Below, piece by piece: positions 8,670 to 16,389 of a stretch of 64,000 bases of DNA. Position numbers and translations under genes: made by a program. Numbering within the stretch: the stretch's first letter is position 1; the number at the start of each line of letters is the position of its first letter. The notes under the pieces were generated by a model. The model searched no databases, had not been told where the DNA came from, and worked only from the letters and a program-made list of their open reading frames with translations. The stretch spans positions 181,856-245,855 of the forward strand of contig NZ_QJSM01000018.1 of assembly GCF_003205235.1 (NCBI RefSeq), in the 5' to 3' direction. This stretch comes from Thermoplasma sp. Kam2015 (GTDB lineage: Archaea; Thermoplasmatota; Thermoplasmata; Thermoplasmatales; Thermoplasmataceae).

Positions 8670-9885
8670 CTTTCCGCAGATCTATATTCGTCCGATCTCT
8701 CTCATTCAACGCCTTTATTATCATTGATGCTAGCTTCCAGGATTTTCCACCCATGGTTTTAATGTATGCGAAGATTTCGGATTTATCCGGGTTCAAAAAA
8801 TCAGCCTTCCTGAATAGAAGCGCGTCGGGATCGTCACCGTTGAACTTCCATGCCTCAGGTCTCAGTGAGAGCACATACAGGGATGTGTAGATCACCAGGG
8901 CTGAGAAATCATCCATATCCTCGGAAAAATCAGACGGCTTCCTGTCCGGCCTCTGGAAGTTTTCATGCCCGTTCTCATTAGATGGCATATTTTTAAGCGC
9001 AGGCACATACATGCCGTCATAGTCCACGAATACTATTCTACCGTTGCTCACGAGTATGTTGTCGTTGGAAAGATCTCCATGTGCCATATTATTTCTTTTG
9101 AGTTCCATGACCATGCTCATGAATTCTCCTGCTATCCTTCTTATCTCTTTGGCATTGTCTATGTTTTTCTTCAGGAATGTGTAGAGCGAATCCCCATCAA
9201 CCCAATTCATTTTCAGAACTGGATAATACTGATTTGGATCCTTCATCGTTCTCACGCCATTTTCTATGTATTCAAAGTGTACCAGGCATGAAACCTTTCT
9301 CCCCTGCAGGTGACGGCCCAGTTCAAAATAGCGTCTGTGAAGATCGGATCCCTTGGTGAAGCATTTTATTGCGTAGTATGAGCCGCCATTTTCCAGTTTG
9401 AATATTATACCATAGTTTCCAGATGAATATATGGTGTTTCCGGCCATCTTCACGTTCGGGTTCCTGATCAGTTTATAATTTTTCAGATCCTCAGAGAGAG
9501 AATAGGTCAGGTTCTGGAAGGCCTGTGCGTAATCAAACTGACTTGGCCACTTCTTAATCTCCCTGAAGCTGGGTTTTTCAACATTCTGGTATTCATGATC
9601 CGTATTGCTCTTCTGCTGGATCTCTTCAACAGGCGTGGAGCCGGAATGATCAACCTTGGGGGAAGGTGCCGAAGTGTCTGAAAAATAGATGTATGCGAAT
9701 ATCACACCAGCGGCTATGAGGAGATAGAATACCATATGTGTGTGAGCATTGATCCATATGAGATATTCTTTCATATAAAACAGGAACTGTACCGAAGGCG
9801 ATACGTACGCAATGAATACGTATACTGCAGTAAACAGAGAAACAATTGATCCGATGAGTGCCGCGATTCTGATCTGTGTTTTCAA
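8653..9885 (-). CDS. Membrane-anchored protein kinase of a TerY-P-like triad
   Basis: The 410-aa protein begins with two hydrophobic helices (about residues 6-28 and 50-68), then a polar linker rich in Ser, Glu and Gln to about 110, then a eukaryotic-like kinase fold. Lys174 in YAIKCF is the ATP lysine, the catalytic loop is HGDLSNDN (269-276) and the metal loop DYDG (288-291) replaces DFG. DYDGMYVPAL is characteristic of the kinases found beside vWA and PP2C genes. The activation region and C-lobe run to the end. The start is a TTG at 9885; a TTTAAAT near 9911-9917 on this strand puts transcription start beside it, with no ribosome-binding site. The next ATG (residue 38) would remove the first helix, so the start deserves a check. 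Confidence 0.85.
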   Translation of the reverse strand: MKTQIRIAALIGSIVSLFTAVYVFIAYVSPSVQFLFYMKEYLIWINAHTHMVFYLLIAAGVIFAYIYFSDTSAPSPKVDHSGSTPVEEIQQKSNTDHEYQNVEKPSFREIKKWPSQFDYAQAFQNLTYSLSEDLKNYKLIRNPNVKMAGNTIYSSGNYGIIFKLENGGSYYAIKCFTKGSDLHRRYFELGRHLQGRKVSCLVHFEYIENGVRTMKDPNQYYPVLKMNWVDGDSLYTFLKKNIDNAKEIRRIAGEFMSMVMELKRNNMAHGDLSNDNILVSNGRIVFVDYDGMYVPALKNMPSNENGHENFQRPDRKPSDFSEDMDDFSALVIYTSLYVLSLRPEAWKFNGDDPDALLFRKADFLNPDKSEIFAYIKTMGGKSWKLASMIIKALNERDRTNIDLRKAISAR

Positions 9886-10094
9886 ATCAGGAAATTAAGT
9901 CTGAACAAAATTTAAAATTATCGTTACGGGTGGATCATCTGACTGTATGGAAGATGAAAATAGCATATGAGAATCCAGATTATGGCAGTCAATATGCGGT
10001 TCAGATCATGTTTTTGAAGGGATGAAAATTGATAATTATTGTCTACAAGATCCCCTCTGATCGGCGAAGCAGAAATGGTAGATTCCGGACCGAT

Positions 10095-10862
10095 TCAGAT
10101 CACGGATCCGCCCAGACTCCGGGCATATTCCATGGCACGTGCTATTGCATCGTCTATTTTTCTCTTGAGTTCCGTATAATTTTCTCCGTAACCTGATATT
10201 TCAATCTCCAGCTCCGGGTTTTTCACTTCGACATTCCTTGGATGGCTCTTCACGTATATACCTTCGAATTCCTTCATCAGCTTATCTACATATGGCGAGA
10301 ATAGACTTTCCATGACTCCAGATATAATTATGGATGTATCGTAATAGTGCACATCGGGTATTATTATGTCCTTCTCCATAGCCTCCAGAAGGGCTTCCAT
10401 TTCCCTTGGGACACCAGGCGTAATTATGATCTTCTTACCATCAATGTTGCAGAGCAGACCCGGGGCCGTCCCAACTGGATTCTCAACCGGCCTGCATTCG
10501 GATGGCATCTTCGCCATCTTTATCCTCTGTTCTGTCAGCTGATCCGTGCCATATTTCTTCCTGATCATGGCCAGCGCATCGCTGTTCACCATCAAATCCC
10601 GCCCTATGCACTTTGCGAATGCCTCAACGGTCATATCATCGAATGTTGGGCCTAGTCCGCCAGATGAAACCACAAGATCCGAGGTTTCCAACGCTGTCTT
10701 AAAGGCCCAGCATATCTCGTCTGGATCATCCATCACAACTATGCCTCTTCTAACCTGATATCCATGATACGTCAGGAAATTCCCTATGAAAGCCGCATTT
10801 GTGTTGATGGTTCTTCCTTTCAGTATCTCATTACCTACGGTTATCACGGTTGCATATTTCAT
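10095..10862 (-). CDS. CinA-like MoCF domain protein
   Basis: This is the N-terminal (COG1058) half of CinA as a stand-alone protein of 255 aa. It shows TVGNEILKGRTINTNA, SSGGLGPTFDDMT, NPVGTAPGL and ITPGVPREMEALL. In bacteria the fused C-terminal domain deamidates NMN; that domain is absent here, as is usual in archaea, and the COG1058 domain is linked to ADP-ribose or nucleotide hydrolysis. I place the start at ATG 10862 rather than the ATG at 10886 because an AGGAGG ribosome-binding site lies seven bases before 10862 and homologous proteins begin at this strand. UMP kinase lies 109 bases upstream on the same strand. Confidence 0.85.
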   Translation of the reverse strand: MKYATVITVGNEILKGRTINTNAAFIGNFLTYHGYQVRRGIVVMDDPDEICWAFKTALETSDLVVSSGGLGPTFDDMTVEAFAKCIGRDLMVNSDALAMIRKKYGTDQLTEQRIKMAKMPSECRPVENPVGTAPGLLCNIDGKKIIITPGVPREMEALLEAMEKDIIIPDVHYYDTSIIISGVMESLFSPYVDKLMKEFEGIYVKSHPRNVEVKNPELEIEISGYGENYTELKRKIDDAIARAMEYARSLGGSVI

Positions 10863-10971
10863 ATCAAATGCCTCCTGTATATGCATCTTTCAGTGGATTA
10901 CGATTTATCTAATTTTTGTGGTCCACTCTATTCCATTCAAGCCTTATCTGACCTGGACATCACCATTGGAA

Positions 10972-11670
10972 TCAGAGCTTCTGACCGTCATCTATGAAGG
11001 TGGAGATGGCCTGATCCCCATTTAGTATTTTTTCTAAGTTAGCCAGATCCCTAGATGTGACTATTACCCTTATTCTTGATCTCATGGCTATTGTTAGTGC
11101 GGTTATATCCATAAATACGTTCGGACCAGCACCAGTTGAACTCTTTGTAGAAAGCGCTATTGCTTCCCTGTATCCTATTCTCTCATACCTCTTGGCGTTG
11201 GCAAATTTATTGGGATCCATATCGTATACGCCGTCCACCGAGGTCACATTTATGAGCGTCTTTACACCGCTTCGCTCGCACAGAAGTGCTGCCACGGTAT
11301 CTGTCGTATGGCCAGGTTCGGTACCACCCATTATGACAAAGCGATAAGTGTTCATCAGGTTTACGGCCTCCTCTACGGTAAAGGGTATCATCGGATTGGA
11401 CCCTGGCATAAGGCTGGCCATGGAGAGGGCGTTCATTCTGGTCGCATAGATCCCTATTTCATCCAAAACATTCTCATTCACATTGAGCTTCCTCAGCACG
11501 GATATGTAGGATCTTGCAGTGCGGCCACCTCCAGTCACTATGCCTACCCTCCTGTACTTTGAAGATTCAAGAAGGCTGGCAAAATCCCTCATGTAATCCG
11601 CGTCAATTGGATCTCCGGAGATCACGGATCCTCCTAATGAGATTACTATAGAATCGTTCAATTCGATCAA
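10972..11670 (-). CDS. pyrH: Uridylate kinase (UMP kinase), archaeal type
   Basis: UMP kinase phosphorylates UMP to UDP in pyrimidine nucleotide synthesis. The 232-aa sequence has the amino-acid-kinase fold landmarks: ISLGGSVI (residues 10-17) at the N-terminus, IVTGGGRTARSYI near 44-56, MGGTEPGHTTDTVAA in the middle, NVTSVDGVYDMDPNK as the nucleotide loop, and STGAGPNVFMD. The short length and the absence of the bacterial GTP-regulation region fit the archaeal subgroup. It may share a transcript with the CinA-like gene downstream. pyrB and pyrI are elsewhere in the window, at 55-56 kb. Confidence 0.9.
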   Translation of the reverse strand: MIELNDSIVISLGGSVISGDPIDADYMRDFASLLESSKYRRVGIVTGGGRTARSYISVLRKLNVNENVLDEIGIYATRMNALSMASLMPGSNPMIPFTVEEAVNLMNTYRFVIMGGTEPGHTTDTVAALLCERSGVKTLINVTSVDGVYDMDPNKFANAKRYERIGYREAIALSTKSSTGAGPNVFMDITALTIAMRSRIRVIVTSRDLANLEKILNGDQAISTFIDDGQKL

Positions 11671-11946
11671 TAGGTTATTGAATACTCTTTAAAATACAAT
11701 CGCAGAATATCAGTAGGGATCTATGAGCCTTTCCTGAGAAGGAAATTCATTCGCTTCGTGGAAACTATCATACCGATGTTTGACCAATGCGATATAACAG
11801 CATGAGGGATGATGAGGGATCTCAATTCCATGATAACATTTTCCAGAGAACGGATAAGGATTGGTTTTTAACAGATGTTCTGAATGATAGATATAATCCA
11901 TAATTCCAATAACTATTTATACAAATAATGTATTATATTATTAACT

Positions 11947-12459
11947 ATTAAAACTAATGAGGTATTAAACCTGCTACGGATATGAAGAAAGACGCTTCAT
12001 GTATATGCTTCAACGGGGGAGATAAGGTTTACAGTCATGCCCAATGGTTATTATGATTATAACGATGAGGATGTTTACAAATTATTAAACAGGGATGTTG
12101 AGAGAAAAACAGTCATATATGCAAGGGTATCAACAAAACAGAAAAACGATCTAAACAATCAAATGGAGCAGTTAAAGCAGTGGTCTTTTATTAATGGTTA
12201 TACAATAGGTGCAATATACTCTGGTATATCATCTGGTATATCATTTGATAAGAGAAAGGGATTCTTTGATATGCTTGATGAGATCATAAAATATAGAGTT
12301 GAAAAGGTGATAATAACGTACAAGGACAGGTTAAGCAGAGTTGGTTCGGAGGAAATATTTGAGGATATTATATCCATGCTTCATTGCTATTCAATGAAAA
12401 TGTATTCAAAAAGGAGGAAAGGTTCAATGGAGATAGGCTATGAAAACGATGAGAACTGA
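11947..12459 (+). pseudogene. tnpA: IS607 serine recombinase TnpA with an in-frame stop
   Basis: The catalytic domain is intact from about 12103: IYARVSTKQK carries the nucleophile Ser, followed by QMEQLKQW, SGISFDKRKGF, and TYKDRLSRVG. The N-terminal MerR-like helix-turn-helix is also visible if one reads upstream of ATG 12037 in the same frame: EVLNLLRI, then TGA at 11983-11985, then RKTLHVYASTGEI joining MPNGYYDYNDEDV. The TGA stands where relatives have a Ser (one change from TCA). No ATG precedes this region in frame; an ATT at 11947 stands where a start would be expected. Initiation at ATG 12037 would give a 140-aa recombinase without its DNA-binding domain. I read it as recently inactivated. 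Confidence 0.75.
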
Positions 12460-13684
12460 ACAGATCTTTATCCGTGATAACGGTGTAATATCCAGAATGT
12501 GCCATGTATCAAAGAACCTATATAATCAGGTAAATTATATTCTAAGAAACCAGTTTTTCAATAGGGAAAAATTGTCCTCGTATGGAACTCTTGCAAAACA
12601 GTTTTCAAAACCATCAGATATAGAGGAAAACAACAACTTCCAGAAACTGCCAGCACAGACAGCACAGTGGACAATTAAGAAGGTCAAGGAATCATGGAAT
12701 TACTTCTTCAGGGCATTAAAAACATACAAAAAACATCCAGAACTATTCGATGGAATTCCGAAACCACCTAAATACAAGAATAAGGATGGAGAATTTATAT
12801 TAATATTCACAAACCAGCAGTGTTCTATTGATAATGGAATATTAAAATTCCCAAAAATCATGGATCTGGAGGTGAAGACAAGATTAGATGATAATACAGA
12901 TTTAAGGGAGGTAAGAATTATACCATTAGGTGTCGGCTATAATGTGGAAATTGTTTATGTCAAAGAGATATCAGACGTATCGGAGTTAAGTCCTAAGAGA
13001 ATACAGGGCATCGATATTGGTGTAATGAACATCGTAACCATTGGAAACAACATATCCGAAAAGGGTATTGCTGTCAAGGGCGGTGTTCTGAAATCAATAA
13101 ACCAGTATTTCAATAAAGAGTTATCAAGATTGAGATCGATCAGTGACAGGCAGATCGGGAGCAGAGAGATGACAAAGAAGGAGAGGAAACTGTTCATGAA
13201 ACGCAACCGTAAGATAAAGGACATCATGCACAAGCTTAGCAGATCCATAGTCGAATACGCATTGTCAAGAAAGATCGATACGATCGTTATAGGTCACAAC
13301 GATGGATGGAAGCAGTCTGTGGATATCGGTAAGAAGAACAACCAGAACTTTGTGCAGATACCCTTTAATATGCTCATACAGCAGATTAAATACAAAGCAG
13401 AAGAGAAAGGGATCAATGTCATGATACAGGAGGAGAGCTATACAAGCATATGTTCGTTTCTTGATAACGAAAGCATAGAACACCACAACACGTACATGGG
13501 AAAGAGAATAAAGAGGGGTGTATTCCAGTCTGCAAATGGAACATTAATACATGCGGATCTAAATGCATCCTACAACACAATAAGAAAGGCAATCCCTGAA
13601 GCATTTGACGGGATAGAGGGTATTGGGTTATACCCGCGAAGTTTAAGCATCAAGGAGATGATAACTTCCAAAGGTGGATGTTAA
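12440..13684 (+). CDS. tnpB: TnpB nuclease of the IS607 element, variant RuvC-II
   Basis: This 414-aa TnpB is intact. It shows the N-terminal helical region (SKNLYNQVNYILRNQFF), KVKESWNYFF, RuvC-I GIDIGVMNIVTIGN, the arginine-rich bridging segment KKERKLFMKRNRKIKD, and RuvC-III HADLNASYNTIRK. At RuvC-II the usual IVIED is IVIGHNDGWKQ, without the Glu; a Glu pair follows in QEESYTSICSF and might serve instead. The canonical four-Cys zinc finger is reduced to a single Cys in this region. This pattern is common to a large TnpB branch and is not degeneration of one copy. The start ATG 12440 lies inside the end of tnpA, as is normal for IS607. It could act on DNA with a guide RNA from the 3' end. 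Confidence 0.85.
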   Translation: MKTMRTEQIFIRDNGVISRMCHVSKNLYNQVNYILRNQFFNREKLSSYGTLAKQFSKPSDIEENNNFQKLPAQTAQWTIKKVKESWNYFFRALKTYKKHPELFDGIPKPPKYKNKDGEFILIFTNQQCSIDNGILKFPKIMDLEVKTRLDDNTDLREVRIIPLGVGYNVEIVYVKEISDVSELSPKRIQGIDIGVMNIVTIGNNISEKGIAVKGGVLKSINQYFNKELSRLRSISDRQIGSREMTKKERKLFMKRNRKIKDIMHKLSRSIVEYALSRKIDTIVIGHNDGWKQSVDIGKKNNQNFVQIPFNMLIQQIKYKAEEKGINVMIQEESYTSICSFLDNESIEHHNTYMGKRIKRGVFQSANGTLIHADLNASYNTIRKAIPEAFDGIEGIGLYPRSLSIKEMITSKGGC

Positions 13685-13693
13685 CATGGTTAA

Positions 13694-14242
13694 CAGAAAC
13701 CGCAACCTGGAGTTTTCGAACTTGTAATTGAGAAAGCTAAGATCAATGCATCGCTGATCAGGCTGTTCAGGGGCAGCAAAGAATGGGAGCAAAGAAACAG
13801 ATTTCCCGTAATAATATCCAGTTTTTCATTTTCTTCCTCCTCTGGGGATATTAAGTCAAAGTGCAGCGATACCAAATTCTATGCTATCGCCAACGTGGAT
13901 AGGATGATCGTCGGAGATTCCAGACATGCCGTAAATCTTGGAGATCAACTTGCATTCGAGATATTCTCCAGCGTTTTAAGAATAACCGATCTGGATATAT
14001 TCCTGTTGGGCGCATCTGATATATATATTTCGGACAGAAGAGGATTCAACAGGGAGTTTACAGAAACATTTTGGAATTCCTGCATATCATCGCTTCTTGC
14101 GAGGAACGATAGAAACAGGCTTTTTTGGATAAACTGGGGAGGGCTGAGGGACGTGGAGGAGATCTTGGCATCTTATACGATCGCCAGTATATACTTAGAT
14201 ATTTCCGGGCAATCGTATATCATCAAGGTAAAATTCCTATGA
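13694..14242 (+). pseudogene. 5'-truncated gene coupled to the glycosyltransferase
   Basis: The frame is open from a TAA at 13691 to TGA at 14240-14242, about 180 codons, with only a late GTG (13895) and ATG (13904) as possible starts. It opens seven bases after the IS607 tnpB stop, so its first codons are probably transposon DNA and the true 5' part is missing. The text (SKCSDTKFYAIANVDRMIV, HAVNLGDQLAFEIF, LDIFLLGASDIYISDRRG) reads as a real globular protein but I do not recognise the family. Its stop overlaps the ATG of the glycosyltransferase as ATGA, so the two were translated together. It may have been an accessory protein in polysaccharide synthesis; that is inference. Confidence 0.5.
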
Positions 14243-15753
14243 AATTCAATTATCAGTTATTCTCGTTTCTAATATTCTTCATATCGCCGATTGCTGCAGC
14301 CTACTTCACCTCAAGCAGTCTTTATGTGATACCCCTGGTCTATATGTTCTGGCTACTCCTTCTGGTTTCCATAACATCTGTGGTCATTTTTCAACTGCAG
14401 ATGTTCGGAGCTGACAGATACACCATGAAGCTTCTACATGAATGCAAGGATGAGAGGGTCGTCAGCTTCATACTCAGTTACAATGAGGATGTGAAGATGC
14501 TGAAAAAGACGATCATAGCGGTTAAGAAGGCAAATATATACGGCGAGACGTGGCTTCTGGACGATTCAACAGATGAGAAGATAGTTTCTGATCTTAGGGA
14601 GATATGTGATAAAATGGGCGTAAAATTTGTCCATCGGAGTAATCGCAGAGGTTTCAAAGCAGGCGCCATAAACGACGCGATGTCACAGATCGATGATTCT
14701 TACGGATATATCGCAGTGTTTGACAGTGATCAGAGACCTACGCCAAGATTTTTCAATGGCATAATGAGCTATTTTGAGAGGAGGAATGTGGCTGTGGTTC
14801 AGATACCACAGACTTATACTGCGATATCTACATCGATAAGCGAATCTGCATTCTTTCAGCAGGAGGTTTTCCTGAGGAAGATAATGAGAGCCAGAAATGG
14901 CAGATCTGCCTTTATTCTTGGATCTGGATTCGTTGCGAGGATATCGGCGATAAGATCGGTTGGTGGATTCTACGAAAAAAACGTCACAGAGGATCTGGCA
15001 ACATCCATAATGCTGCAGAGCCTTGGATGGGAGATATTATATCTGGATTCAACCGACATATGGTACGGTAAACCTCCTGAAACTGTGAGCGCCTATCTGA
15101 CCCAACAGGGCAGATGGTCTCTTGGTGGTTTTCAGGCTCTAGGGCTTCTACTAGGTCTCAAGCTCAGGCCGTCTGTGTTTGCAGAATATATGGCTGGATG
15201 GCTATATTGGATCTGGGTTGGCCCGATCCGGCTGGCATCTATAATAATGCTCATACTGTTTCTTGATTTCAGATTGATAACCGTGATCATATATCCGATT
15301 TTCTTTATTTTTTTCTATTTTCCATACTTCATATATTCAATGCTATTCTATTACTACACAGTTTCTGATGGTCTCATGAATTACGGTGCTAGAGGATTCT
15401 TCCTGCATCAAGGAGCTGAACTCCTGCTAATGTTCACCGCCACCTCATCCTTCATATCGGCTCTGCTCAAGAGAAGAAAGCCATTCAAAGTGACCCCCAA
15501 GGGAAAGGCTGGCACATATTCTTTTACACAGGCCCTGCCCATGATCTCCCTGGAATTGCTGACAACCACCACCATTTCCATGGGCTTCATATGGCTCAGG
15601 GAATCGACATCCAGGATCATGGAAATTGCAATAGGCGTGAACATTTTCTTTGCTATGTATCTGATTCCATTCATGATCGTTGCAAGCGTGATTCTGTTTA
15701 CCAGCACATATAAGGGCGAGAGCGATGAGATCAGACTCATTAATCTTAATTGA
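14239..15753 (+). CDS. Cellulose synthase-like family 2 glycosyltransferase
   Basis: The 504-aa membrane protein is a processive-type GT2 enzyme. Two helices at residues about 5-55 precede a cytosolic catalytic domain with the aspartate motifs DDSTDEK, FDSDQRP (the DxD equivalent), NVTEDLATS (the catalytic TED) and the QQGRWSLGG box that marks polymerising GT2 enzymes such as BcsA. At least four helices follow. It probably extends a surface polysaccharide from a nucleotide sugar across the membrane. I use ATG 14239, which overlaps the upstream stop as ATGA, because family members begin at the first membrane helix; an in-frame ATG at 14125 would only add sequence overlapping the previous gene. 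The IS607 insertion upstream may have cut it from its promoter. Confidence 0.88.
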   Translation: MKFNYQLFSFLIFFISPIAAAYFTSSSLYVIPLVYMFWLLLLVSITSVVIFQLQMFGADRYTMKLLHECKDERVVSFILSYNEDVKMLKKTIIAVKKANIYGETWLLDDSTDEKIVSDLREICDKMGVKFVHRSNRRGFKAGAINDAMSQIDDSYGYIAVFDSDQRPTPRFFNGIMSYFERRNVAVVQIPQTYTAISTSISESAFFQQEVFLRKIMRARNGRSAFILGSGFVARISAIRSVGGFYEKNVTEDLATSIMLQSLGWEILYLDSTDIWYGKPPETVSAYLTQQGRWSLGGFQALGLLLGLKLRPSVFAEYMAGWLYWIWVGPIRLASIIMLILFLDFRLITVIIYPIFFIFFYFPYFIYSMLFYYYTVSDGLMNYGARGFFLHQGAELLLMFTATSSFISALLKRRKPFKVTPKGKAGTYSFTQALPMISLELLTTTTISMGFIWLRESTSRIMEIAIGVNIFFAMYLIPFMIVASVILFTSTYKGESDEIRLINLN

Positions 15754-15760
15754 GGTGATA

Positions 15761-15847
15761 TTGAGTTCAAAAATTTCCGGTATGATCATCCATTCTGGAA
15801 TTCTATCCACCTTCAGGATTATGGCAGCACGATGCATGACGAGATAA
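15761..15847 (+). CDS. Possible 28-codon small ORF after the glycosyltransferase
   Basis: A TTG at 15761 follows GAGGTG at 15752-15757, which itself overlaps the TGA of the glycosyltransferase. The frame runs 28 codons (SSKISGMIIHSGIL and on) to a TAA. The ribosome-binding site and the coupling are the only support; the peptide resembles nothing I know. It could as well be chance. Confidence 0.2.
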   Translation: MSSKISGMIIHSGILSTFRIMAARCMTR

Positions 15848-15869
15848 TTTTAATTGTACCTGAAGAATA

Positions 15870-15942
15870 TGGGGCCGTCCGGATTTGGACCGGAGTTTCC
15901 AGCTCCCGAAGCTGGAAGGATACCAGGCTACCCCACGGCCCC
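15870..15942 (-). tRNA. tRNA-Pro (anticodon CGG)
   Basis: On the minus strand the 73 bases fold into a full cloverleaf. The acceptor is GGGGCCG with CGGCCCC plus discriminator A at 15870. U8 and A14 are in place, the D-arm is GGGTAGCCTGGTATCC, the anticodon stem CCAGC/GCTGG encloses TTCGGGA (anticodon CGG), and the T-stem is TCCGG/CCGGA. The CCA tail is not encoded and there is no intron. The T-loop reads TCCAAAT, with C where almost all tRNAs have U55. A TTTAAATTTT at 15988-15997 is a good TATA box about 50 bases upstream, implying a short leader removed by RNase P. Confidence 0.9.
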
Positions 15943-16389
15943 CCATTCATATAACAATGCAGTCGCCACCGATATTTTGTCTCTATGTTTAAATTTTATC
16001 ATATGGGATGTTTTCACAGCAGTACTGTTTTCAAGGAGAGACTAGGATCATTTCATGAGTTCTATTGTATATGACTCGATCCTGCCCTTGACCGAATACT
16101 TTGAAAATGGCGAATGAGCTAAGATCCATGTATTATCATTGAATCAGAATTGACAGGGTCGACCGCCCAGAAAACTACATGAGAAGCATGGAAGATCTAT
16201 TATAGTTTAAATGAATATCGACAAGTAAAATGAACCGATCCCATAATAATACAGATTCAATGATTTCGAATGCATTGAAATACATATTCAGCAGTCAAGG
16301 TTATGGGACGGTGCAGCAGAATTTTGATCTGAATTTTGGAATTATTTTCTGCACATCGAATTGACTTCTTCGTTTAGAAGGTGTTGTTT
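15943..16389. other. Intergenic region between tRNA-Pro and aRF1
   Basis: The left part holds the promoter of the tRNA (TATA-like TTTAAATTTT at 15988-15997, read on the minus strand). In the remaining 390 bases I see no gene or RNA fold. Just before aRF1 a GAAGGTG at 16377-16383 serves as ribosome-binding site. Confidence 0.5.

Larger units (their letters stand above)
11930..13735 (+). mobile_element. IS607-type element (tnpA-tnpB)
   Basis: A serine recombinase gene overlapping a tnpB gene by 20 bases is the standard IS607 layout. The left boundary is upstream of the recombinase remnant that begins near 11947, close to a TATA-like TATTTATA at 11914-11921. The right boundary is soon after the tnpB stop at 13684. 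IS607 elements make no target duplication of useful length, so I cannot fix the ends; the coordinates are approximate. The element lies directly against a 5'-truncated gene at 13694-14242. Confidence 0.75.

Noticed and set aside
11800..11830. Short direct repeat of ATGAGGGAT
   Set aside because: Only two units; too short to be a CRISPR or other array. No CRISPR-like spaced repeats were seen anywhere in the window.
11710..11901. Minus-strand open frame of 63 codons upstream of the IS607 element
   Set aside because: It has no ribosome-binding site, no TATA box at a useful distance and no protein-like pattern.
15408..15837. Minus-strand open frames of 120-130 codons under the glycosyltransferase
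   Set aside because: They are antisense shadows of the clear GT2 coding frame.
15854..16045. Plus-strand open frame across the tRNA
   Set aside because: It is read antisense through a complete tRNA-Pro gene.
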